DNA of 49,719 nucleotides from a virus, in IMG/VR virus record IMGVR_UViG_3300023174_000240, positions 1-49,719 of that record; one strand, given 5' to 3'. A program made the position numbers and the translations under genes. Positions 29,604 to 38,232 of the stretch are shown here, one piece after another. A model generated the notes under the pieces. The model had not been told where the DNA came from, searched no databases, and saw only the letters and a program-made list of their open reading frames with translations. The number at the start of each line of letters is the position of its first letter. Within the stretch, counting starts at the first letter, position 1.

Positions 29604-30821
29604 ATGAGCAATAGTACAGCTAAAAATTTTAGATATCCAACTCTTGATATGTCACCAGATATCCCAAGGGATATGGGTTTACTTGCTCAAGATATTGATA
29701 CTTATTTAAGTACACATTTTGGTCCCACAGGTCCTACTGGACCACAAGGAACTCAAGGAACAGTAGGGGCACAAGGACTAACGGGCATACAAGGTTTTGT
29801 AGGCATCCAAGGTGTAGCTGGACCACAAGGAACTCAAGGAACAGTAGGGGCACAAGGACTAACGGGCATACAAGGTTTTGTAGGCATCCAAGGTGTAGCT
29901 GGACCACAAGGAACTCAAGGCACAACAGGAACACAAGGTACAACAGGAACTCAAGGAGCAAACGGGCTACAAGGTTTGCAGGGTTTGGTAGGTTCTGGTT
30001 TAAATATTTTAGGTTCATATAATACATTAGCTGAATTGCAATCAGCTCGCCCTACTGGTACACCAGGAGAAGCCTATTTGGTTTCTGGAAATCTTTATGT
30101 GTGGGGTGGATCATCCTGGATTAATGCAGGAAATATTCAAGGTACAGCAGGAGCTCAAGGTACAAGAGGGTTACAAGGTACAACAGGTTTACAAGGTACA
30201 ACAGGAACTCAAGGCACAACAGGAACACAAGGTACAACAGGAACTCAAGGCACTAACGGGCTACAAGGCTTGCAAGGGTTTCAAGGGTTAGGTTATGAGG
30301 GTGTAACTTCAACAACTACATTAACACTTACATTTACTAGTCAAACTTTTACAGTTAATAAAATTGGTGCTTTTGTAGTAGGTCAAAGAATTCGCATTGC
30401 TTATACGCCTTCGCCTTCATATACATGGCTTGAAGGTAGCATAACAGCAATAAACACATCAACGCCATCCATAACTATTGGATCTCCTGATCTTATTTTT
30501 GGTGCTGGTGCAACTCAAAGTTCTTGGACCATTTCAGTTGCTGGCTATCAAGGATTTGGTGGTAGTTCAGGAGCTCAAGGAACAACAGGAACTCAAGGAA
30601 CAGTAGGAGCACAAGGTACAACAGGAACTCAAGGCACAAATGGGCTGCAAGGTACAAATGGGCTGCAAGGCTTACAAGGATTACAAGGAATTCAAGGTTC
30701 AACAACTATTTCAACTGTTTATCAAAATGGAATGACAACAACAGCAAATAGAATTTTTTATAATACTACAGGCACACCACCAACAGGCACGGCGGCAGGA
30801 GACTTGTACATTCAGTACTAA
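29604..30821 (+). CDS. Collagen-like fibre shaft, module 4
   Basis: 405 residues. A distinct cap (NSTAKNFRYPTLDMSPDIPR, DMGLLAQDIDTYLS) leads into GPTGPTGPQG and long Gly-x-Gln runs. A first insert (LGSYNTLAELQSARPTGTPG, with YVWGGSSWINAG) and a second beta insert with VTSTTTLTLTFTSQTFTVNK interrupt the collagen. The C-terminus is YQNGMTTTANRIFYNTTGTP, a small tip. The cap resembles fibres in other phages that sit at the distal tail. An 81-base tandem duplication lies in the first run. Confidence 0.85.
   Translation: MSNSTAKNFRYPTLDMSPDIPRDMGLLAQDIDTYLSTHFGPTGPTGPQGTQGTVGAQGLTGIQGFVGIQGVAGPQGTQGTVGAQGLTGIQGFVGIQGVAGPQGTQGTTGTQGTTGTQGANGLQGLQGLVGSGLNILGSYNTLAELQSARPTGTPGEAYLVSGNLYVWGGSSWINAGNIQGTAGAQGTRGLQGTTGLQGTTGTQGTTGTQGTTGTQGTNGLQGLQGFQGLGYEGVTSTTTLTLTFTSQTFTVNKIGAFVVGQRIRIAYTPSPSYTWLEGSITAINTSTPSITIGSPDLIFGAGATQSSWTISVAGYQGFGGSSGAQGTTGTQGTVGAQGTTGTQGTNGLQGTNGLQGLQGLQGIQGSTTISTVYQNGMTTTANRIFYNTTGTPPTGTAAGDLYIQY
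29739..29920 (+). repeat. 81-base tandem duplication within the collagen-like run
   Basis: The sequence from 29739 recurs exactly from 29820, period 81 bases (27 codons, nine triplets), and its first 20 bases again at 29901. Both full copies look identical. The exact identity, including third codon positions, means a recent duplication or gene conversion that lengthens the shaft. Confidence 0.85.
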
Positions 30822-30827
30822 AATATT

Positions 30828-31580
30828 ATGGCCCTTAAAATATATAATGGATCTTCTTGGAATGAAGCTAAGTCTTTTAAAATTCACAATGGTGTAACTT
30901 GGTTTGATGCAGTAAAAGGCTGGGTATATAATGGATCTTCTTGGAGTCAATATTATCCAAATTATCCTGCATTAGTTACAGCACCCGCAGTTTCTTGGCC
31001 CACAAACTGGAATGGTTATGGATACGCAAGAGCTGGTGTACAAGCTACAATGACTTCAGGAACTTGGTCAGGTAATCCAACTTCTTATACATATGAATTT
31101 TTTGCTGCACCATTTAATAATTCAAATGCATGGGTTAGTGTTAGATCAGCATCAACAACAAATACATATACACCACCAAACTCATATTCAGGATATTATA
31201 TTAAATGCAGAGTAACTGCAATTAATTCTAGAGGCTCTACTTTTACAGATGTAACTATTGCTTCTATTTTACAACCACCAGGAATTGAATCTGTGTCTTT
31301 AAGTTATAATTCATCCGCTAAAACTGCAACAGTTTCCTGGAGCGCTCCTAGCGGATGGAGTGATTCTTATTTAATATGGTATCAATATTCAGGTATTGTT
31401 CCATATACTGAAATTCGCCAAACTGGTACAAGTTACACTTTTAACTATGGACCATATCAGTCATCAGGATTAACTTTAATGGGTGTTAGTGTTGGAACAA
31501 CTGTTCAAGTTGCTGGTTGGCCAGGTACAAATAATTGGTTTGACGGTTATCCTTATCAAGATATTTGGCGTTTTCCATAA
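30828..31580 (+). CDS. Ig/FN3-like minor tail protein with short N-terminal repeats
   Basis: 250 residues. The start has three related motifs, YNGSSWNEAKSFKI, HNGVTWFDAVKGW and YNGSSWSQYYPN, a repeat common at the N-terminus of actinobacterial phage tail proteins. Two Ig-like/fibronectin-type domains follow (APAVSWPTNWNGYGYARAGV; ESVSLSYNSSAKTATVSWSA). No catalytic motif. Probably an exposed minor tail or decoration protein. Confidence 0.75.
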   Translation: MALKIYNGSSWNEAKSFKIHNGVTWFDAVKGWVYNGSSWSQYYPNYPALVTAPAVSWPTNWNGYGYARAGVQATMTSGTWSGNPTSYTYEFFAAPFNNSNAWVSVRSASTTNTYTPPNSYSGYYIKCRVTAINSRGSTFTDVTIASILQPPGIESVSLSYNSSAKTATVSWSAPSGWSDSYLIWYQYSGIVPYTEIRQTGTSYTFNYGPYQSSGLTLMGVSVGTTVQVAGWPGTNNWFDGYPYQDIWRFP

Positions 31581-31589
31581 AATTAATAG

Positions 31590-31595
31590 TATAAT
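31590..31595 (+). promoter_or_regulatory. Candidate -10 TATAAT before 31622
   Basis: A perfect TATAAT, 26 bases before the ATG at 31622 with AGGAG between. No TG extension or good -35 is seen. Confidence 0.45.
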
Positions 31596-31621
31596 AAAAC
31601 ATATAAAGAATAGGAGAAAAA

Positions 31622-31822
31622 ATGCCAGAATATACAGTTTTAACACAAGATGAAAAGTTGCAAATTAAAGAAGCAACTATTCGTAATCTTGAATTTATGA
31701 TGTACCAATTAGATCTTCAGCTTGTTGCGGAAAATGTAAAAGAAGTACAAGATGCAGCAACAGTAGAATATTTAAATTTAGCAATCGCAGAAAAACAAGC
31801 TCAAATAGCAGCAATTCAATAA
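31622..31822 (+). CDS. Helical coiled-coil-like small protein
   Basis: 66 residues: MPEYTVLTQDEKLQIKEATI followed by long amphipathic helices (RNLEFMMYQLDLQLVAENV, VEYLNLAIAEKQAQIAAI). The content suggests a coiled-coil of the kind placed beside tail genes in many actinobacterial phages. RBS AGGAG. Function unknown; assembly cofactor is a reasonable guess. Confidence 0.75.
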   Translation: MPEYTVLTQDEKLQIKEATIRNLEFMMYQLDLQLVAENVKEVQDAATVEYLNLAIAEKQAQIAAIQ

Positions 31823-31868
31823 TTATTTTAAATAGTAATTAAAGTATAGGAATATAATCAGGAGGAGT

Positions 31869-33686
31869 ATGTCATATTATAGAACCGTACTGGCAGATTT
31901 TCCAATATCCTACTATACTTTAGATGAAGTTAAATCTGGAACAGTAGATTATTATAGTCAGATATTAGCATCTTATGCCACATACCAAGCAGTTAAAGAT
32001 GCATTTTCTGTATATAGTGATATATCAGGTCAACCAATTTTAGATTTTTCTGGAAACAATAATAACGGTACAGTTTCTGGTATATCTGGATCTAAAATTA
32101 TGCCCTTGGTATCTGGCGGAATATATGGAACTCTTATTTCAGATCAAACAGTAATTACTTATGTAACACCAGGACTAGCTAATAAATACTACTCAGACAA
32201 TCCATTTACAATAGAAATATGGGCTAAGATGCCAAATACATCCTCATCTTTAATTCCAATTGTTGCAGATTTAAGTTCTACAACTGGATTATATTATGAA
32301 AATGGAGATATTGTATTTAAAGTTTCTAACAATTCATTAAGATATAAAATATCTAATAATAAAGCATTACACATAGTTGCTTTATACAATAAAAATTCTT
32401 TAACTTTATATATAAATGGTAGAAGAGTTGCTTCTCAACAAATAAATTCATTTACATTTAGTAATGACTATACAACTTTTGTAACTGGGCCATCTTTATC
32501 TAATAATTATTTTGTTATTGATTCCGTTGCATTTTATAGATATGAGCTTTCAGCATCTAAAATTATTTTACATTATGCTGAAGGTATTAAAGAATTAAAT
32601 TATTCTCAAATTGTATACCCAGATGGCGGTTACTTATTTAGCTTAAATCATTCTAAAATTCGTCCTGTTGCTAGATATTACTACCCTGGAACAAAACAAT
32701 GGTCTGAATTAGTAGATGAAAATGTAATAATGCCTACTGATCAGTCTTATATAACATTTTTACAGACTACCAGCCCAACATCAAAAACATTTACTTTTAC
32801 AGAAACAATAATTGTACCTTCATCCCTGGGTGTAACAAGTTCACAAATTGCATGGGAAGATGACGTAGACAATATATCTGTACAAGTAAGTCAAGACAAA
32901 ACTACTTGGCAGACATGTAAAAATAATAGCCCAATTCCATTTTTTAATAAAAATGATGGAATAACTAGTGGATTACTTTATCTTAAAGTTACAATGACTT
33001 CATCAGATACATCTACCAATATTCCAATACTTAAATCTTTATCTTTAGACCTATTTTCAAATACAGATTTCTATGCAGATAACTCTGGAGATAGAATTTA
33101 CTCTGTAAAAGATTATGCCTTATCTAGATATAACCATCCAGTTATTTCTTACAATGACTACAACGGACTTAGAATGTATAATGGGAGCGGATTTGATGTA
33201 GATTCTTCAACCTCATTTAGATCTATAGAAATGATATTTACTCCAGCATCTGGTGAAAATGTTTTATTTTCAAGTAGTGGCAAAATCTTTGAGTGGAATA
33301 GTTCGGGGCTAATTAATAAAACTGGAGTATCTGCTATATATGTAAATGGAGTAGACTTTACCTCAAGTACAAATATTTCATCATTTTTGACTACTGGAAT
33401 GCCTCATCATATTATATTGGTACTATCTTCAGTTGCAACAAATAATATTAGATTTAACTATAATCAAACAAATACAAAATCTGGGGGAGCAAATACATAT
33501 AGCAATGTAGCCCTATATCCAAACGTTCTTTCTAGCCAACAAGCAACTACTCATTATCAACTATATACTCACCAGTATGTAGTTTCTGTGTCAGATACAG
33601 CGTTTACAGTATCAGAATCGTCCACAGGTAATGACGGAACCGCTTACTTAATTAACAATACTGAATATCAATCGTCAAATATTTAA
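31869..33686 (+). CDS. Large minor tail protein with LamG-type domains
   Basis: 605 residues. N-terminal ISYYTLDEVKSGTVDYYSQI, then LDFSGNNNNGTVSGISG and the jelly-roll strands PFTIEIWAKMPNTSSSLIPI and LTLYINGRRVASQQIN define a LamG domain (about 60-240). A second one is suggested by RSIEMIFTPASGENVLFSSS and FNYNQTNTKSG (about 450-560). Between them is an Ig-like part. It is the last gene before the head module and probably a baseplate-associated receptor or glycan-binding subunit. RBS GGAGGAG. Confidence 0.78.
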   Translation: MSYYRTVLADFPISYYTLDEVKSGTVDYYSQILASYATYQAVKDAFSVYSDISGQPILDFSGNNNNGTVSGISGSKIMPLVSGGIYGTLISDQTVITYVTPGLANKYYSDNPFTIEIWAKMPNTSSSLIPIVADLSSTTGLYYENGDIVFKVSNNSLRYKISNNKALHIVALYNKNSLTLYINGRRVASQQINSFTFSNDYTTFVTGPSLSNNYFVIDSVAFYRYELSASKIILHYAEGIKELNYSQIVYPDGGYLFSLNHSKIRPVARYYYPGTKQWSELVDENVIMPTDQSYITFLQTTSPTSKTFTFTETIIVPSSLGVTSSQIAWEDDVDNISVQVSQDKTTWQTCKNNSPIPFFNKNDGITSGLLYLKVTMTSSDTSTNIPILKSLSLDLFSNTDFYADNSGDRIYSVKDYALSRYNHPVISYNDYNGLRMYNGSGFDVDSSTSFRSIEMIFTPASGENVLFSSSGKIFEWNSSGLINKTGVSAIYVNGVDFTSSTNISSFLTTGMPHHIILVLSSVATNNIRFNYNQTNTKSGGANTYSNVALYPNVLSSQQATTHYQLYTHQYVVSVSDTAFTVSESSTGNDGTAYLINNTEYQSSNI

Positions 33687-33688
33687 GG

Positions 33689-33713
33689 TTTTTGTCATTC
33701 TTTGTGACAAAAA
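33689..33713 (+). repeat. Perfect 9-base inverted repeat at the adhesion/head boundary
   Basis: TTTTTGTCA (33689-33697) pairs with TGACAAAAA (33705-33713) over a 7-base loop, starting two bases after the stop of the LamG gene. It lies between the last adhesion gene and the head-gene promoter, so it probably limits read-through or is a protein binding site. Confidence 0.55.
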
Positions 33714-33735
33714 GCTGGACTTGTATAGGAAGTAA

Positions 33736-33744
33736 TGGTAAAAT
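33736..33744 (+). promoter_or_regulatory. Extended -10 TGGTAAAAT, leaderless head-operon promoter
   Basis: TG (33736-33737) and TAAAAT (33739-33744), ATG at 33753 eight bases further with no Shine-Dalgarno. It heads the portal transcription unit. Confidence 0.6.
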
Positions 33745-33752
33745 AAATTACT

Positions 33753-34094
33753 ATGGATATTAATCGTATAAATACCAAGGTTCTTCAAGAGGAAAGCACT
33801 CTCGGTATATATGTTTGGGAAATGCCTGACGGCAGATGGATTGGAGACGATGATGGTAATTTTCTTTCAGTCACGTCAAAAAAAGGTAATAGATCCAAAA
33901 TCGATGCTTTGGCTAGAGAGGTTCGCTCATTTGGTATATATGAGGGCGGGCCTAAATTCCTTTCTGCAAGAAGAAAAATTGATGACGAAGAATTTGAATA
34001 CCAAAAGAAAAGACTTGATTGGGGATTAGTTCCAGATCCGTTAGACATTGGAAACTATAAAGACGAAATGAAGAAGTTGAAGGGAATGAGATGA
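33753..34094 (+). CDS. Hypothetical protein preceding the portal
   Basis: 113 residues: VQEEST-like start then LGIYVWEMPDGRWIGDDDGN, FLSVTSKKGNRSKIDALARE and a charged helical C-terminus (YQKKRLDWGLVPDPLDIGNY). A protein of this size often sits between terminase and portal in actinobacterial phages; here no terminase is next to it. Overlaps the portal start by four bases (ATGA). It may be a portal-associated or packaging accessory protein. Confidence 0.75.
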   Translation: MDINRINTKVLQEESTLGIYVWEMPDGRWIGDDDGNFLSVTSKKGNRSKIDALAREVRSFGIYEGGPKFLSARRKIDDEEFEYQKKRLDWGLVPDPLDIGNYKDEMKKLKGMR

Positions 34095-35674
34095 CCGTAG
34101 AATTTATTGATGATGATAGTTCAGAAAATATAATTGATATTTCAAACACAGCAGATTGGTTTTCCTTAAAAAAAGATCAAGTTAGCAATGACCCATTTGC
34201 GGCGGGAATAGATGAATTAAAAAAGGTTAGAGGTCTAGGCCCTTCATTTAAACGTAAAATTAGCAGAGAATTTTCTAAGTCATTTACTGGCGTAGAAGGA
34301 ACGGGAACACAACAAAATTTACTAGCACAAGCTATTACAGGCTATGCTATGTTCGATTTAGTAGAGCCAACATATAACCTTGAATATCTTTCAGTAGTAT
34401 ATGAAACATCAACATATAATTATGCAGCAATTAATGCAAAAGTTGCCAACATAGTTGGTTTAGGATATGACTTTATAGAAACAAAGAAAACAAATGATGC
34501 TCTTGATTCACTTACAGATGATAAATCACTTGAAAGAGCACGTAGAAAAATAAGCAAGTTGCGTCAAGATATTCATGCATGGCTAGATACAACAAATTAT
34601 GAAGATACATTCACTCAAACTTTAATTAAAGTGTATACAGATTTAGAAGCAACAGGCAATGGCTATATTGAAATTGGCAGAACTACAGGCGGAAACATTG
34701 GATATATTGGACACATCCCAGCAAAGACAATGCGTGTACGCAGACTAAGAGATGGCTTTATTCAATTGCTTTATGGCAAAGCTGTTTACTTCAGCAATTT
34801 TGGAGACAATATGACAGAGAATCCAATTGCTGGTCAAGAAGATCGCCCAAATGAAATTATTCATTTGAAGAAATATACCCCTATGAATAACTACTATGGT
34901 ATTCCAGACATTATTGCCGCACAGGTAGCACTCGCAGGTAATGAATTATCGGGTAGATATAACCTAGACTACTTTGAAAACAAAGCGGTACCAAGATATA
35001 TTATTACAGTAAAGGGAGCAAAGCTTTCTCCAGAATCAGAAAGAAAATTGCTTGAATTTTTCCAGGTTGGATTGAAAGGCAAGAATCATAGATCTCTATA
35101 TATTCCACTTCCAGGGGATACTCCAGACTCAAAAACTGAATTTAAAATGGAGCCTGTGGAGGCAAATCCACAAGAGTCTTCATTTAATGTTTACCGTAAA
35201 TCAAATAGAGATGAAATCCTATTAGCCCATCGTGTGCCAATTAATAAAATCGGAACTCCAGAAGGGGTTAATTTAGCGGTAGCCAGAGATGCAGATAAAA
35301 CATTTAAAGAGCAAGTTTGCCGACCAGCACAAATGATTTTAGAGAAAAAAATAAATAAAATATTTGAAGAAAAAACTGATGCCCTGTTACTTAAATTTAA
35401 TGAATTAACTCTTACAGACGAAGATACCCAGTCTAAGATTGATGAAAGATATTTAAGAATGCAGGTAATTACCCCCAATGAAGTTCGAATTAGAAAAGGC
35501 ATGATCCCACTAGATGGTGGAGATAATGTTATTGAATTAAAGGGTCCAGCTAAAGCAGAGCAGGCATCATTAGCTGGAAATACAAGACAAAGATCTCAAG
35601 ATCGCCAAGCAACTTCACCAGATATTTCTGGAGAAGGAAGAAATGCCAAGGGCGATGGCAGACAGGTTGACTAA
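34091..35674 (+). CDS. Portal protein (PBSX/phage portal family)
   Basis: 527 residues. Signature segments for PF04860-type portals: DLEATGNGYIEIGRTTGGNI, IPAKTMRVRR, LKKYTPMNNYYGIPDIIAAQ, FFQVGLKGKNHRSLYI, and VPINKIGTPEGVNLAVARDA. Twelve copies form the ring for DNA entry and exit. The C-terminal tail is polar (LAGNTRQRSQDRQATSPDIS). ATGA coupling with the 113-residue gene. The length is normal for the family. Confidence 0.93.
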   Translation: MTVEFIDDDSSENIIDISNTADWFSLKKDQVSNDPFAAGIDELKKVRGLGPSFKRKISREFSKSFTGVEGTGTQQNLLAQAITGYAMFDLVEPTYNLEYLSVVYETSTYNYAAINAKVANIVGLGYDFIETKKTNDALDSLTDDKSLERARRKISKLRQDIHAWLDTTNYEDTFTQTLIKVYTDLEATGNGYIEIGRTTGGNIGYIGHIPAKTMRVRRLRDGFIQLLYGKAVYFSNFGDNMTENPIAGQEDRPNEIIHLKKYTPMNNYYGIPDIIAAQVALAGNELSGRYNLDYFENKAVPRYIITVKGAKLSPESERKLLEFFQVGLKGKNHRSLYIPLPGDTPDSKTEFKMEPVEANPQESSFNVYRKSNRDEILLAHRVPINKIGTPEGVNLAVARDADKTFKEQVCRPAQMILEKKINKIFEEKTDALLLKFNELTLTDEDTQSKIDERYLRMQVITPNEVRIRKGMIPLDGGDNVIELKGPAKAEQASLAGNTRQRSQDRQATSPDISGEGRNAKGDGRQVD

Positions 35675-35691
35675 CTCTACTCAACTGTTAT

Positions 35692-35720
35692 TTGCCTTTT
35701 TATCTATAAGTAGATAAAAT
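35692..35720 (+). promoter_or_regulatory. Promoter TTGCCT-N17-TAAAAT, leaderless protease/scaffold promoter
   Basis: TTGCCT (35692-35697), 17 bases, TAAAAT (35715-35720), ATG at 35728 seven bases further without a Shine-Dalgarno. TATCTA-TAAG-TAGATA forms a small palindrome overlapping the -10. Confidence 0.6.
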
Positions 35721-35727
35721 TAAGCAT

Positions 35728-37065
35728 ATGAATATTGAAAAGTCTTTATGGACTAGCCACGGCAATGACATTAGTTTGTCTGTTCCTTTCACAAAAGTAA
35801 ATCGTGAAAAGAGAACTGTTTCTGGCTTTGCAACATTAGATAATGTTGATCAAACAGGTGATGTTGTAACAGCAGAAGCAAGTGTAAAAGCATTTGAAAA
35901 TTTCCGTGGGAATATTCGTGAGATGCATGGATCACTAGCAGTTGGAAAAATGGTTTCTTTTAAGCCAGAAACATTTTATGATCCCGCAACAAAAGAATTT
36001 TATAATGGTGTTTATGTAACAGCATACATATCAAAAGGCGCACAGGATAGTTGGGAAAAAGTTTTAGATGGAACTCTTTCAGGATTTTCAATCGGCGGCA
36101 AGATTAAAGAATCAGATAATGAAGTTAATAAAGCTACAGGTAAAACTGTAAGATTTATTAAGGACTATGAATTGATGGAATTATCAATTGTAGATTCTCC
36201 AGCAAATGAGCTTTGCAATATTCTTTCTATTCAAAAAGTAAATGGACAGTTTATCGCAAAGGGTATAGCAGTAGATGTTGTAACCGAAAATATTTTTTAC
36301 TGTGAAGACAGTAACTCTGTTTTTATCTCAACAGAGAAGACATATGATTCACCAGTATCTGGTAAGCCAGCACAATTAATTGGTTGGGTTGAAAGTTCAG
36401 ATGTCAATAAAGCAAAAGAGATTGATAAGATTCTTGATGCGTACAAGCACTCAAGATTTACGTTGCCTGATACACAAAAAATTGCAAAACAGGCAAACGC
36501 AGAAGGAGGTAATGAAATGTCAGATAATACAGAAAACGTAGTTGTTGAAGATGTTGCAGTTGATGCAGCAGTTGAGACAGCCGTTGAAGAGACAGCAGTT
36601 GTTGCAGAAGATGCAGCTCCAGCTGAGGCTCCTGCAGAAGATGCAGCAGCAGAAGACGTTCCTGCCGAGACTCTGGAAAAAGCAGCCGAAGTATCAGAAG
36701 ATAAGGTTGATGAACCTGATTTTGCAAAGATGTTAGGCGATCTAAAAGGCTTTTTCTCAGAAACTCTAAACAAGGCATCAGAAGCAAATGCAGCACAAGT
36801 TACAACAATCCAAGAGACTGTTGAATCTTTCAGCAAGAGCGTAGATGCTAGAATTTCAGAGTTGGCAGAACAACACACAGTACTTTCAAGTGCTGTAAAC
36901 GATATCAAGAGCACGATTGATGGTGTACAAAAGCGTGTCGACGCAGTAGAATCAGAGACTGCAATTAAGAAGTCTTCAGATCTTGGCCGATCAGAAGAAG
37001 TAACAATCAAAAAATCCAAATGGAACGGTTCTTTCCTCGGTTCCGTGAACGAAATATTTAACTAA
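35728..37065 (+). CDS. XkdF-type prohead protease with C-terminal scaffold region
   Basis: 445 residues. The first about 175 residues match the XkdF/S78-type head maturation serine protease: VSGFATLDNVDQTGDVV, IREMHGSLAVGKMVSF with candidate H67, LSGFSIGGKI and ELSIVDSPANELCNI. Residues from about 264 on are a different type: an acidic Ala/Glu/Val stretch (EDVAVDAAVETAVEETAV) and long coiled coil (NAAQVTTIQETVESFSKSVD), ending in the basic patch IKKSKWNGSF, typical of scaffolding proteins. The protease would cut itself and scaffold out of the prohead. See the nested start. Confidence 0.9.
   Translation: MNIEKSLWTSHGNDISLSVPFTKVNREKRTVSGFATLDNVDQTGDVVTAEASVKAFENFRGNIREMHGSLAVGKMVSFKPETFYDPATKEFYNGVYVTAYISKGAQDSWEKVLDGTLSGFSIGGKIKESDNEVNKATGKTVRFIKDYELMELSIVDSPANELCNILSIQKVNGQFIAKGIAVDVVTENIFYCEDSNSVFISTEKTYDSPVSGKPAQLIGWVESSDVNKAKEIDKILDAYKHSRFTLPDTQKIAKQANAEGGNEMSDNTENVVVEDVAVDAAVETAVEETAVVAEDAAPAEAPAEDAAAEDVPAETLEKAAEVSEDKVDEPDFAKMLGDLKGFFSETLNKASEANAAQVTTIQETVESFSKSVDARISELAEQHTVLSSAVNDIKSTIDGVQKRVDAVESETAIKKSSDLGRSEEVTIKKSKWNGSFLGSVNEIFN
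36517..37065 (+). CDS. Nested in-frame scaffolding protein inside the protease gene
   Basis: AAGGAGGT (36503-36510), an unusually strong ribosome site inside a gene, is followed after six bases by an in-frame ATG at 36517. It would produce the 182-residue C-terminal part alone (MSDNTENVVVEDVAVDAAVE onward), which is exactly the acidic and coiled-coil region. This repeats the lambda C/Nu3 arrangement, in which the scaffold is made from an internal start of the protease gene. The site lies just where the protease domain ends. The out-of-frame ATG at 36512 is less well placed. Confidence 0.75.
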   Translation: MSDNTENVVVEDVAVDAAVETAVEETAVVAEDAAPAEAPAEDAAAEDVPAETLEKAAEVSEDKVDEPDFAKMLGDLKGFFSETLNKASEANAAQVTTIQETVESFSKSVDARISELAEQHTVLSSAVNDIKSTIDGVQKRVDAVESETAIKKSSDLGRSEEVTIKKSKWNGSFLGSVNEIFN

Positions 37066-37081
37066 GGTAGGTGAAAAATAA

Positions 37082-38131
37082 ATGAGTAATGAAACATTAG
37101 AAAAGGCAATTGCATCTGGCACAACAGCTAGAGGTACTTTTGCTTCAACAACTGGTGGTTCAGGAGTACACACAGCGTCTGAAAATGGCAATGGTGGTCT
37201 TCTAAACCCAGAACAGTCTGCTCGCTTCCTTGACTATATGTTCGACGCAACCGTAATCGGTAAAGTTGCACGTACAGTTCGTATGAAGTCAGACACAGCC
37301 GAGATTGACCGTATGTCCGTTGGTGAAAAGCTTATGAAGCTTGCAACTGAAGGAGATAACGACGGTGCTAATGCAGCCGTAACTTTCTCAAAGATTTCTC
37401 TAACAACAAAGAAGCTACGCATGGATTGGGAGCTTTCAACAGAGTCTCTAGAAGACAACATCGAAGGTGCAGATCTAGAAGATCACATTGCACGTTTGAT
37501 GGCAACACAGGCAGGAAATGACATCGAAGATGTTATTCTTAACGGTGACACATCTCTAACAGGAGACGCTCTTTACAAGTCATTTGATGGCGTTGTAAAG
37601 AAGGCAAAGGCATCAGGTCGCGTCGTAGACGCAGCAGGTGCTGAAGTTTCTCGTGAAGTATTCAACAAGGCACTTAAGGCTATGCCACGTAAGTACAAGC
37701 AGCGTCGTGCAGACCTTCGCTTCCTTGCTGGATCAAACTTGATTCAGGACTTCCTATACAAGAACAGTATCGGAACAAACCAGACAATTCCACAGGACAT
37801 CGCTTCAAGCATTATCCGTGGAGGAACTGCACCACTAGGTGGACCTGCAGGATATGTGGCACCATTCGCATTTGGTATTCCAATTGTTGAAGTTCCACTT
37901 CTTTCAGAAACACAAACTGGTACACACTCAGGAGCTTCAGGTTCACACGGAGATATCCACTTGTCATTCCCAAATAACGTTGTTATTGGAATCAAGCGTG
38001 ATGTAACTGTTTACCGTTTCTTCTGGCCACGTAAGGACTCAATCGAGTACACAATGTATACTCGTGTTGGCGTCCAGATCGAACAAGCAGATGCTTGGGT
38101 TGTCGTAAAGAACGTTAAGGTTGCTTCTTAA
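37082..38131 (+). CDS. Major capsid protein, HK97 fold
   Basis: 349 residues. An N-terminal variable region (delta-domain-like; TFASTTGGSGVHTASENG) precedes LLNPEQSARFLDYMFDATVI and DRMSVGEKLM, then the E-loop and P-domain (LTTKKLRMDWELSTESLEDN, EDHIARLMATQAGNDIEDVI, KALKAMPRKYKQ) and A-domain to RDVTVYRFFWPRKDSIEYTM. It follows protease-scaffold by 16 bases and is followed by a strong terminator. Codons favour C/G third positions and AAG lysine more than neighbours, consistent with very high expression. Confidence 0.93.
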   Translation: MSNETLEKAIASGTTARGTFASTTGGSGVHTASENGNGGLLNPEQSARFLDYMFDATVIGKVARTVRMKSDTAEIDRMSVGEKLMKLATEGDNDGANAAVTFSKISLTTKKLRMDWELSTESLEDNIEGADLEDHIARLMATQAGNDIEDVILNGDTSLTGDALYKSFDGVVKKAKASGRVVDAAGAEVSREVFNKALKAMPRKYKQRRADLRFLAGSNLIQDFLYKNSIGTNQTIPQDIASSIIRGGTAPLGGPAGYVAPFAFGIPIVEVPLLSETQTGTHSGASGSHGDIHLSFPNNVVIGIKRDVTVYRFFWPRKDSIEYTMYTRVGVQIEQADAWVVVKNVKVAS

Positions 38132-38156
38132 TTAATTAAGAATTAGCCCCAGAGAG

Positions 38157-38183
38157 GCCCCCAATTAATTTTGGGGGCTTTTC
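38157..38183 (+). terminator. Rho-independent terminator after the capsid gene
   Basis: GCCCCCAA (38157-38164) and TTGGGGGC (38171-38178) form a perfect eight-pair stem followed by TTTTC and further T-rich sequence. It would isolate the abundant capsid message from the connector genes. Confidence 0.9.
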
Positions 38184-38198
38184 ATTTTAATTTAACAA

Positions 38199-38207
38199 TG
38201 CTATAAT
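38199..38207 (+). promoter_or_regulatory. Extended -10 TGCTATAAT for the connector operon
   Basis: TG (38199-38200) and TATAAT (38202-38207) immediately after the terminator, about 25 bases before the ATG at 38233 with AAAGGAG. No convincing -35. Confidence 0.65.
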
Positions 38208-38232
38208 TGAAGAACCTAACAAAGGAGAATAT

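Noticed and set aside
36297-37019. Long minus-strand open frame (240 codons) antisense to the protease-scaffold gene
   Set aside because: It is a shadow of the Ala/Glu/Val-rich coding strand; it is Ser/Thr/Ala low-complexity, without ribosome site or promoter.
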